A model generated the notes under the pieces. That model searched no databases, had not been told where the DNA came from, and saw only the letters and a list, made by a program, of their open reading frames with translations. Positions 9,781 to 17,684 of a stretch of 64,000 bases of DNA are shown one piece after another. Origin of the DNA: Archaeoglobus sp. Lineage in GTDB: Archaea > Halobacteriota > Archaeoglobi > Archaeoglobales > Archaeoglobaceae. Positions within the stretch are counted from its first letter, which is position 1, and the number at the start of each line of letters is the position of its first letter. The stretch is from NCBI RefSeq assembly GCF_017656475.1, contig NZ_JACDNT010000003.1, positions 1-64,000 on the forward strand. The letters are read 5' to 3'. A program made the position numbers and the translations under genes.

Positions 9781-10305
9781 ATGGCAAGAAAACCAGCGAG
9801 AATGTGGAGAAGACTTGAAAGACCATACACGAGAACCGAGTATATTGATGGTGCTCCAGGAACGAGAGTCAGGATGTTCGACATGGGTAACAAGAGCGCT
9901 GACTTCCCCGTCATGGTCACACTTGTCGCAAAGGAGGCTGTGCAGATCAGGGAGAATGCTCTGGAGGCGGCGAGAGTTGTAGCGAACAAGTATGTATCAA
10001 GGAGGGCTGGAGCGAGCAACTACAAGCTGAAACTCCGCATCTTCCCGCACCACATTCTGAGAGAGCACAAGATGGCTGTTGGTGCTGGAGCTGATAGAAT
10101 TTCTCAGGGTATGAGGGCAGCGTTCGGCAAGCCTGTTGGCAGAGCTGCGAGAGTCAAGCCCGGGACAAAGATAATGTCCGTCTGGGTTAAGCCAGAGCAC
10201 TTTGAGATAGCCAAGGAAGCTCTGAGAAGGGCTGCAATGAAAATGCCAACCCCCACAAAAATTGTTGTTGAGAAAGGGCACGAGCTGCTCAAGGGCAAGG
10301 TTTAG
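9781..10305 (+). CDS. rpl10e: Ribosomal protein L10e (L16/uL16 family)
   Basis: MARKPARMWRRLERPYTRTEYIDGAPGTRVRMFDMGNK...; conserved archaeal L10e sequence. Confidence 0.95.
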   Translation: MARKPARMWRRLERPYTRTEYIDGAPGTRVRMFDMGNKSADFPVMVTLVAKEAVQIRENALEAARVVANKYVSRRAGASNYKLKLRIFPHHILREHKMAVGAGADRISQGMRAAFGKPVGRAARVKPGTKIMSVWVKPEHFEIAKEALRRAAMKMPTPTKIVVEKGHELLKGKV

Positions 10306-10320
10306 TAAAGTTTTTTTGAT

Positions 10321-11733
10321 TTGAATAAACTTTTATTGATGCTCTCATTAATGGTAGGTGGCACTACAAGCAGTGCCGGAAAGAGTCTGATCGTTGCCGC
10401 CTTCTGCAGAATTTTGGCAAGAAGGGGCTATGATGTTGCCCCTTTTAAGGCTCAAAACATGAGTCTCAACTCCTACGTGACCAGAAATGGTAAGGAGGTT
10501 GCGATAGCACAGGCTTATCAGGCTTTTGCTGCCGGGATAGAGCCGGATGAGAGGATGAATCCGATACTCCTGAAGCCGAAAGGGAACTTTACTTCTCAGC
10601 TTGTTGTGATGGGTGAGGCTGTTGGAGATGTGGATTCAAGGAATTACTATGAAGAGGTTGAATGGCTGAAGAAGGTTGTCGAGGATGCATACACGAGCCT
10701 CGCTGAGGAGTATGATGTTGTGGTTATTGAGGGTGCGGGTGGAATGGCTGAGATAAACCTCTACAAGAAGGATCTGGCGAACATACACATCGCGAGGTTT
10801 GCCAAGCCCGATATAATCATAGTGGGGGATATAGACAGAGGGGGCGTGTTTGCATCCCTTTTCGGCACCTTCTCTCTTTTGCCCGAAGATGTCAGAAGAA
10901 TGGTGAAGGGGTTCATTATAAACAGGCTGAGGGGTAGAAAGGACATTCTGCAGAGTGGGATAACGCAGCTTGAAAGGTTGACCGGCATTCCCGTTCTTGG
11001 AGTGCTCCCCTTTCTTGACTACAACTTTCCCTCGGAAGACTCCCTGAACATTGATGAGTGGGGAAAAGATGGGCCTGTGGGGATAGTAAGGCTGCCCAGA
11101 GTTTCAAACTTCACGGATTTTGAGTTCATAAGGGGTTATACGCGCTTTCTCGATCTGAACTCAAAACTGGATGGGTGTGAAGCAGTCATAATTCCGGGAA
11201 CGAAGGACACCATTGCTGATTTGATGGAGCTGAAGAAGTCGAGGCTTGGTGAGGAAATTGTCAGAAAGGCGGGTGAAATTCCGGTTATAGGAATATGCGG
11301 TGGCTACCAGATTATGGGGAAGGAGCTGATTGACTACGGGGTGGAGCATGGGAAAGTCAGGGTGAAGGGGTTGGGGCTGCTTGATGCCGTAACGAGATTT
11401 GAGAACTACAGAAAGAGGACGGTTCAGGTTGTGAAGAGGGTCAGGGGCAATGCAGTGATTCTGGACAGGATTGCCGGGCAGGATGTCTGGGGTTATGAGA
11501 TACACAAGGGTGTTACGGAGACGTCAAGGCCTTTGTTTGAGGATGAAGGGTGTGTTAGCGAGGACGGGATGTGCTGGGGGACTTACCTGCACGGTTTGTT
11601 CTGGAATGAAAACGTTGTGGATGCCTTGGGGAAGTATCTCGGTGTGAAAATTAAAAGGGAGGATGACTGGGCGGAAGTTATTGCTGGGGAAGTGGAGAGG
11701 AGGCTGAAACTCGGAGTTGTTCTCGATTTCTGA
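10321..11733 (+). CDS. cobQ: Cobyric acid synthase CobQ/CbiP
   Basis: VGGTTSSAGKSLIVAAFCRILARRGYDVAPFKAQNMSLNSYVT...VVIEGAGGMAEINL...GICGGYQIMG...YEIHKG...GTYLHGLF. Start may be at 10339 or 10351. Confidence 0.93.
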   Translation: MNKLLLMLSLMVGGTTSSAGKSLIVAAFCRILARRGYDVAPFKAQNMSLNSYVTRNGKEVAIAQAYQAFAAGIEPDERMNPILLKPKGNFTSQLVVMGEAVGDVDSRNYYEEVEWLKKVVEDAYTSLAEEYDVVVIEGAGGMAEINLYKKDLANIHIARFAKPDIIIVGDIDRGGVFASLFGTFSLLPEDVRRMVKGFIINRLRGRKDILQSGITQLERLTGIPVLGVLPFLDYNFPSEDSLNIDEWGKDGPVGIVRLPRVSNFTDFEFIRGYTRFLDLNSKLDGCEAVIIPGTKDTIADLMELKKSRLGEEIVRKAGEIPVIGICGGYQIMGKELIDYGVEHGKVRVKGLGLLDAVTRFENYRKRTVQVVKRVRGNAVILDRIAGQDVWGYEIHKGVTETSRPLFEDEGCVSEDGMCWGTYLHGLFWNENVVDALGKYLGVKIKREDDWAEVIAGEVERRLKLGVVLDF

Positions 11734-11780
11734 ATTTTGGAGTATTGTCGCAATTCTCAGTTCAAGATTAGCTTTAACCA

Positions 11781-11930
11781 ATGGTGTTCATTGTGACTGC
11801 AGCTCCGCTTGCAATTTACATTGAGGCTTGCGGAGCTTGCAGGGAGTTTGCCTGCAATCTGGGTGTGCGGGAGTGCAGCATCTTGTGGAGAGGTATATTG
11901 GAAGTGCAGACTAAATGCTTATGCAAGTAA
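11781..11930 (+). CDS. Possible Cys-rich 49-aa small protein
   Basis: My own translation, not in the ORF track: MVFIVTAAPLAIYIEACGACREFACNLGVRECSILWRGILEVQTKCLCK*; six Cys; lies between cobQ and the DsbA-like gene. Confidence 0.35.
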   Translation: MVFIVTAAPLAIYIEACGACREFACNLGVRECSILWRGILEVQTKCLCK

Positions 11931-11975
11931 TCACTTCACGCTTAACTATTTATATCCCCACAATGTTTGTTGTCC

Positions 11976-12872
11976 ATGAGAGATTTGGCAGCAGGAATCG
12001 TTATAGGCTTGATAATAGGCGCCATCGCCGTTTACGCAATCACCGCAACGCCATCGGGAGAGGAATTCTGCCCAGCGAGTCCGGGATCATCATCTTTGGA
12101 CCAGCAAACTATAGAAAGTGTCACCAAGAAGCTAAACAATCTTGTTCACCAGAACAATCCTGAGGTCAATGTGAGAATCGCCGATTATTCTCTGTATGGG
12201 GAAGTTTACAAGGTGAGAGTTGAATTTTACGACGAGAATGGAACTCTCGAAAGTTACGACATGTTTTTAACTGGCAACGGCTCCCTCCTTTTCACGAATC
12301 AAATTGATTTGACTAAATTGAGCGAAGAGCAGAAGGAAGATAGGATAAATGTAAGTGCTGACGACGACCCTTATAGGGGGGCTGAGGATGCAAAGGTCGT
12401 AATTATCGAGTTCTCTGACTATACATGTCCCTACTGTGCCAAATTCGCTACTGAGGTTGAACCGAAAATTCTGGAAAATTATGGTGACAAAGTAAAAATC
12501 GTTTTCAGAAACTTTCCGGTGCATGGAGAAACAGCCTACTTTGCAGCAGAAGCGGTAAACTGTGCAGGGGAGCAGGGGAAGTACTGGGAGATGCACGAGA
12601 TGCTTTTTGGAAACCAAAAGAAGTGGATTGGTAACAACTCAAAAGTTTACGACTACGCACAGCAGCTTGGGCTGAACGTTGACGAATTCAAGGCCTGCAT
12701 CGAGTCTGGCAAATACAGGGAGGAAGTGGAAAAGGACCTGCAGGATGGAATTAGCTACGGAGTTACAGGCACTCCCACGTTCTTCATCAACGGAAAGAAG
12801 GTTGTTGGATACAGGAGTTACGACCAGTTTGCGGCTTTGATAGAAGAGGAGCTTCAGAAGGTAAACTCTTAA
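11976..12872 (+). CDS. Membrane-anchored DsbA/thioredoxin-fold oxidoreductase
   Basis: N-terminal TM (MRDLAAGIVIGLIIGAIAVYAITA) then FSDYTCPYCAKFATEVEPKIL (CPYC) and GVTGTPTFFINGKKVVG. Confidence 0.88.
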   Translation: MRDLAAGIVIGLIIGAIAVYAITATPSGEEFCPASPGSSSLDQQTIESVTKKLNNLVHQNNPEVNVRIADYSLYGEVYKVRVEFYDENGTLESYDMFLTGNGSLLFTNQIDLTKLSEEQKEDRINVSADDDPYRGAEDAKVVIIEFSDYTCPYCAKFATEVEPKILENYGDKVKIVFRNFPVHGETAYFAAEAVNCAGEQGKYWEMHEMLFGNQKKWIGNNSKVYDYAQQLGLNVDEFKACIESGKYREEVEKDLQDGISYGVTGTPTFFINGKKVVGYRSYDQFAALIEEELQKVNS

Positions 12873-12929
12873 ACTTTTTTGAATTTAGAATTTTGTGCCT
12901 CATTGTAATAATTTTCATCCAAAAACAGC

Positions 12930-14012
12930 ATGCAAACCTTTAAAAGTGAGAAAAGCAACAATCGTTGGATGCTGGAGAAACTTGCAATCCCTCCCAACAC
13001 GAGATTTGAAGAGAGAAACATAGTGGCCAGTGGGGATGTTATCATAGGCCCAAACTCGAAGCTCAGCTACGGTATAATTGCAAAGAAGATAATCGTGGGG
13101 GAAAGAACCACAATCGATGGTGACCTGCTTGGGGAGGAAATAAGGCTCGATGCATGGTGTAGCGTTACCGGGAGCGTCACCTCAAAGCAGGACGCCTACA
13201 TTGGGGAGTTCGCGTCAATCGGAGGGAAATTAACGGTTTACGGTGACCTTGAAATTGGGAGAAACGTCAGAATTAAGAATGGTTTTGAGGCCAAGGGTTT
13301 GATTACCATTCAAGATCCAACGCCAGCACTTTTCTTCATCTTCCTGTATCTCATGGTTCTCCTGCGTCTTGGAAGGCTTGAGGAGGCTGAAAAGCTGCTG
13401 GAGGAGGTGGAGGAGTTTGACACTCCACTGATTATCCCCGAAAACTCTCAGGTCAGCATCGACAGAATTTCGGCGAGAAAGGATGCGGAGATTGTAGGCA
13501 GCAGAGTTCTTGGGAATATCAAAGCGAGGGATGTTTACGCAGAGGACAGCGAGATTTTTGGCAGCGTGAGGGGCAGAGACATAGTTGTGAGCAACTGCAG
13601 AATTCATGGGGCAATAGAGGGCAGGGTGGTTTATCTCGTAAACAATTCGGAAGTTTTTGGATACATAAGGGCTGACAGGGTTTACATGGAGGATGGATGC
13701 AGCGTAGAGGGCGGGATTATGGGCAGAGAGGGAGTCTGGATTAAGGAGAAGGTCGAGATTCCGGGAAGAGAGGAAGTGGACGAGGAAGAGACTGAAGAGG
13801 AGGAAGAAGCTGAAGAGATGGGGGAAACGGTTGAGGGCGATGAAGCAGAAGCAGAGAAAAGCGAAGAAAACGAGAAAGAAGAGGTGGTTGAGCTTAACAC
13901 TCAAGAGCAGAAAGAGGAGGCAAATGAGTTAAAAGAAGCTCCCCCCGAAGTAAAAGCAGAGGAAGAGAAGGATGGAGTGGAAGAAGGAGAAGTTCAAAAA
14001 GATGTTTCCTAA
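12930..14012 (+). CDS. Bactofilin-like polymer-forming beta-solenoid protein with hydrophobic insert and acidic tail
   Basis: Repeats such as GDVIIGPNSKL / GERTTIDGDLLGEEIRLDA / GKLTVYGDLEIGRNV / IHGAIEGRVVYLVNNSEVFGYIRADRVYMEDG; hydrophobic PALFFIFLYLMVLLRLG; about 90-residue Glu-rich tail. Confidence 0.65.
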   Translation: MQTFKSEKSNNRWMLEKLAIPPNTRFEERNIVASGDVIIGPNSKLSYGIIAKKIIVGERTTIDGDLLGEEIRLDAWCSVTGSVTSKQDAYIGEFASIGGKLTVYGDLEIGRNVRIKNGFEAKGLITIQDPTPALFFIFLYLMVLLRLGRLEEAEKLLEEVEEFDTPLIIPENSQVSIDRISARKDAEIVGSRVLGNIKARDVYAEDSEIFGSVRGRDIVVSNCRIHGAIEGRVVYLVNNSEVFGYIRADRVYMEDGCSVEGGIMGREGVWIKEKVEIPGREEVDEEETEEEEEAEEMGETVEGDEAEAEKSEENEKEEVVELNTQEQKEEANELKEAPPEVKAEEEKDGVEEGEVQKDVS

Positions 14013-14235
14013 CCTTTTTCACGAGATAGAGGGCGAAAATCTGCCCACCGTCTTAGACCACCTTGAGGTATGCAAGACGATTAGTGAAGCAATCGAAGTT
14101 ATAGATTATTTTGAAAAACGCGGGGAAATAAGCAAGGAATACTCCAACTTTTTAAAGAGCAACCCGTCACTTCTCAAAAGTATCATAGGAACGAGGGAAA
14201 GAGGAGAATACACAAGGAGGGGTTTGAGTGATTGA
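13972..14235 (+). CDS. Small archaeal protein (possibly DUF2095 family)
   Basis: 87 aa ORF overlapping the acidic tail of the upstream gene and the GTG start of the downstream GTPase; family assignment tentative. Confidence 0.6.
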   Translation: MEWKKEKFKKMFPNLFHEIEGENLPTVLDHLEVCKTISEAIEVIDYFEKRGEISKEYSNFLKSNPSLLKSIIGTRERGEYTRRGLSD

Positions 14236-15391
14236 GATAGGAATTGCTGGTAAGCCAAATGCAGGAAAGTCCACTTTTTTTAAGGCCGCAACACTTGCTG
14301 ATGCTGAAATCGCAAACTATCCTTTCACGACAATAAAGCCCAATGTCGGAATTGGATATGTGAGGGTTAAATGTGTATGCCAGGAGCTTGGAGTGAAGTG
14401 CAACGAATGTATAGACGGCTGGAGATTCATTCCCGTTAAGCTGATTGATGTGGCAGGGCTTGTGCCGGATGCACACAAAGGTAGGGGGCTGGGCAACGAG
14501 TTTCTCGACAATCTGAGGCAGAGTGAGGCAGTCATACATGTTGTCGATGCTTCAGGCTCAACAGATGAGGAGGGAAACGAAATAGGTTTGGGAGAGAGAA
14601 ATCCTGTCGAAGATGTCAGGTTTCTGTATCATGAAATTGACATGTGGCTTTTCGGCATCCTCAAGAGAAATTGGGACAAGATAATCAGGAGAATGAAGGC
14701 TGAGAAGAGAGATCCGGCAAAGTTTTTGACAGAGCAGCTTGCAGGTCTTGGTTTTGAGGAGTGGATGGTCAGAGAGGCGATGAGAGGGTTTGACGTCTCA
14801 GCACTCAGCGATGAAGAGCTCAAGAGTTTTGCAGTTGAATTGAGGAAGAGAAGAATGCAGATGGTCATCGCAGCAAACAAAGCTGACAAAGCACCCAGAA
14901 AAATGCTGGAAGAGTTGATGAAGCTCGACGAGATAGTTGTTCCAACGTCTGCGGCTTACGAGCTGATTCTCAGAACAGCCGCCAAAAACGGCTACATAAA
15001 GTATCTTCCCGGCGACTCTGACTTTGAAATCATCAAAGAGCTGAACGAGAAGCAGGTAAAGGCTTTGGAGAAAATAAGGGAGTTTTTGAAAGAATTTAGG
15101 AGCACCGGTGTTCAGGAGGCAATAAACAGAGCCGTCTTCGATCTCCTTGACTACATAGTCGTTTATCCTGTCGAGGATGAGAACAAGTTTACCGACTCGA
15201 AGGGAAATGTTCTACCGGATGCGATGCTGGTTAAGAGAGGTACGACGGCAAAGGAACTTGCCTTTAAAATCCACACGGATATAGGAAAGCACTTCATCTA
15301 CGCCCTTGATGCAAAAACTAAGATGAGGGTGGCAGACGATTATGAGTTAAAGAACAATGATGTGATTAAGATCGTTTCAGGTGCGAAGTGA
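14228..15391 (+). CDS. ychF: YchF/OLA1-type archaeal GTPase/ATPase with TGS domain
   Basis: GTG start; GIAGKPNAGKSTFFKAATLADAEIANYPFTTIKPNVG, LIDVAGLVPDAHKGRGLGNEFLD, C-terminal TGS-like AFKIHTDIGKHFIYALDAKT. Confidence 0.9.
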   Translation: MIEIGIAGKPNAGKSTFFKAATLADAEIANYPFTTIKPNVGIGYVRVKCVCQELGVKCNECIDGWRFIPVKLIDVAGLVPDAHKGRGLGNEFLDNLRQSEAVIHVVDASGSTDEEGNEIGLGERNPVEDVRFLYHEIDMWLFGILKRNWDKIIRRMKAEKRDPAKFLTEQLAGLGFEEWMVREAMRGFDVSALSDEELKSFAVELRKRRMQMVIAANKADKAPRKMLEELMKLDEIVVPTSAAYELILRTAAKNGYIKYLPGDSDFEIIKELNEKQVKALEKIREFLKEFRSTGVQEAINRAVFDLLDYIVVYPVEDENKFTDSKGNVLPDAMLVKRGTTAKELAFKIHTDIGKHFIYALDAKTKMRVADDYELKNNDVIKIVSGAK

Positions 15392-15471
15392 TAATTGTAA
15401 TGATGAAATTCATGATAATGAAGCAATATAAAAAAGAAAGATTTAAATACTTTCAAAACTGAAATTACAAT

Positions 15472-15633
15472 ATGGTGTGCAGGATGTGTAAATTCTGGTT
15501 GAGGGACCTCTCATTTCCAGATCATTCAGGATTCTGCTCATTGAAACAGGGTGTTACTGCCGCCTCGTTTTCATGCGAGCTATTCAGAAGGAAAGATGAG
15601 GAGTCAGTGGCCATAAGAGTAATTTCTTACTAA
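15472..15633 (+). CDS. Small Cys-rich protein (53 aa)
   Basis: Own translation, not in ORF track: MVCRMCKFWLRDLSFPDHSGFCSLKQGVTAASFSCELFRRKDEESVAIRVISY*; preceded by TATA-like atttaaatac at about 15441-15450. Confidence 0.6.
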   Translation: MVCRMCKFWLRDLSFPDHSGFCSLKQGVTAASFSCELFRRKDEESVAIRVISY

Positions 15634-16079
15634 TTTTAACACAGGTGCAATAAAATCGACATTTGCAAGACTTTTACTGAGTCATTTAATTTTATAAGTT
15701 TTCTTATTATAGAACTAATTCTAAATGTCAGCAAAACCGGTGAGAAGAGTACATTCCGAGGAATATATGAAGGAAGCAGACATTATATAATTCGATACAT
15801 CGGTGCAGCTACCTATTTTTTTGTTGATTAATTGTCTTTGCCTTGACAACACCTCTAACACCAACTATCTAAATTCCTTGTTTGCATACCTGGCCATCTC
15901 TGCATTATAAAACTCCAAAAGCCATCGATAAAAGATGGAAACACAAAGAAGCCCTTGACCTCAACCTTTTTCATCCTCACGATGCACCTTTTTCTTCTAT
16001 CCCACTCGAACTATTAGAGTATACAAATCCTGCAAATTTAGAAAAAAGATATATAGTATCAGGACACATAAACTAAACA

Positions 16080-16397
16080 ATGGATGCGAGAGACGTTGTG
16101 CTGTCGGTTATTAGTGTGTTCTCTGCGGCGGCACTTGTGTACAGATGGCTTTCACTTTACGACCGTGTCGATGCGACGGTGATTTTTTTTGCCACACTAC
16201 TCATAGCATCTCTGACTCTACTTCTGATCAGCATTGAGCTGAGAATGCAGAAGATTATGGACGAGTTTAAGAGCGTAAAGAGAACCATAGCTGTTAACTC
16301 CGACGATCTTGAGGGGAGAATCGAGAGACTTTTCATAGAAAAAGTGAGAGATCTGGAGGACAAACTTGAATCAATAGAGAGGAGAATGTACAGGTAA
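16080..16397 (+). CDS. Small membrane protein with two TM segments and C-terminal coiled coil
   Basis: 105 aa; VVLSVISVFSAAALVYRWL and VIFFATLLIASLTLLLISIEL hydrophobic segments followed by a charged heptad-like region. Confidence 0.65.
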   Translation: MDARDVVLSVISVFSAAALVYRWLSLYDRVDATVIFFATLLIASLTLLLISIELRMQKIMDEFKSVKRTIAVNSDDLEGRIERLFIEKVRDLEDKLESIERRMYR

Positions 16398-16483
16398 AAG
16401 CAGCGAACCCAATTTTTCCGTGTAGCAGATGGCATCATCGACAGCAACCTTTAAATACAAATTTATACACTTACTTCTATCAA

Positions 16484-16555
16484 GCCAGGGTGGCAGAGGG
16501 GCTATGCGGCGGACTGCAGATCCGCTTTACCCCGGTTCGAATCCGGGCCCTGGCT
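16484..16555 (+). tRNA. tRNA-Cys (GCA)
   Basis: gccaggg...ccctggc acceptor stem; anticodon stem-loop gcgga-ctGCAga-tccgc; T-arm ccggttcgaatccgg. Upstream TATA-like tttaaataca at about 16450. Confidence 0.95.
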
Positions 16556-16881
16556 TCTCTTCTTCGAGTTCTAATCCCTACTGTAATCCTCAGCAAGCTT
16601 GATCTCATAGAACTTTATATCAAAAACTAAACTGGGGACACTTGTCATATTTTTTTGGGGTTTAAGGGTACTACTATAAAAACTCAATTGGGTAATCGGG
16701 ACATATTCGCGGCGCGAGTCTGGATACTTTGCCGATTGTAAAATTAAGTGTAGAAGATTATTCCAACATTTGCCAATACTGTTGGAGGCAAAAGGTGGGA
16801 AAGAGGAGAACTATTACTTCTCAATAATCTAGCAGAATCCAACAAATGTTTCAACAGCGATAAAAAGCAGAAAAAGCAAAA

Positions 16882-17616
16882 CTAGTCCAGCTCCTTAACA
16901 TCCACTCTCCAGTAGGTGCTGACAAGAGCAGCAGCTTTGGGGTTCTTAAAGCCCTTCAGCAGCTTGAAATCCTTTGGATAGCCTATAAACGGATCAATTG
17001 TTTTTTCTTCAGGATTTACGACCCAGATTTTAAGCCCTGCTCTTTTTGCGTCCTCCGAATAACGCTTGAAAAACTTCAAGAATGGGTTGAGTTCCTTTTC
17101 AGTTGGAACTACAACCACGTACTCTCCATCCACCTTTGATAGCATGTTTAAATGATGCTTCACATCATCAAAGACGTCATCAATCGTGGAATAGAAGACG
17201 CTATAGCTCTTATCCTTGCTATATTTTCTCAAATACAATCCATTTGCAGAATACCCCTCAAAAAACCTGTCAGTAGTTTCAATCATGGCTTCAAGACCCT
17301 CAAGATATCTTGTTGACTTGAGGTACTCCTCATACGCCAGCTCAAAATCCTCCTTTTCCGGCTTCTCTGTGTGCAGGTAGTAGAAGAAGATATCACCAAT
17401 CTTGACCTTCTCCGAAAAGTGAAGACTTTTAAGGCTGATTGGGCAATCTATAAGGCTGCAGGTAACGTCTTCAATAAAAACATCATCTGCTTCAGCGAGC
17501 TTTGGCCCAAGAACTTTGAGGGCACATCTTATTGCCTTCCGTCTTACTTCTTCTTCAGTTACTACTTTTCTTCCAACAAGCATTTTTGAGAGTTCCTCAA
17601 CTACCTGAACATCCAT
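16882..17616 (-). CDS. Conserved hypothetical protein
   Basis: 244 aa ORF with good coding character, same strand and about 70 bp downstream of the giant surface-protein gene. Confidence 0.7.
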   Translation of the reverse strand: MDVQVVEELSKMLVGRKVVTEEEVRRKAIRCALKVLGPKLAEADDVFIEDVTCSLIDCPISLKSLHFSEKVKIGDIFFYYLHTEKPEKEDFELAYEEYLKSTRYLEGLEAMIETTDRFFEGYSANGLYLRKYSKDKSYSVFYSTIDDVFDDVKHHLNMLSKVDGEYVVVVPTEKELNPFLKFFKRYSEDAKRAGLKIWVVNPEEKTIDPFIGYPKDFKLLKGFKNPKAAALVSTYWRVDVKELD

Positions 17617-17684
17617 GTAACATTCTTTTCATTCCTTGTTTATTATCTCTTTCGGGGTTGGGAGTGCTGAGTAAACTCCTCTGA

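Noticed and set aside
13740-13990. Low-complexity gaagaggaa-rich stretch as a tandem repeat
   Set aside because: Encodes the acidic Glu-rich tail of the bactofilin-like protein; no fixed repeat unit.
15391-15470. Possible C/D-box sRNA (atgatga ... ctga) downstream of the YchF-like gene
   Set aside because: Box spacing is wrong and no consistent D'/C' pair or guide could be identified by eye.
15882-16076. 64-aa ORF MHTWPSLHYKTPKAIDKRWKHKEALDLNLFHPHDAPFSS...
   Set aside because: Briefly resembled a transposase tail (xYKTPxE-like), but no further transposase motifs, terminal repeats or target duplication could be supported.
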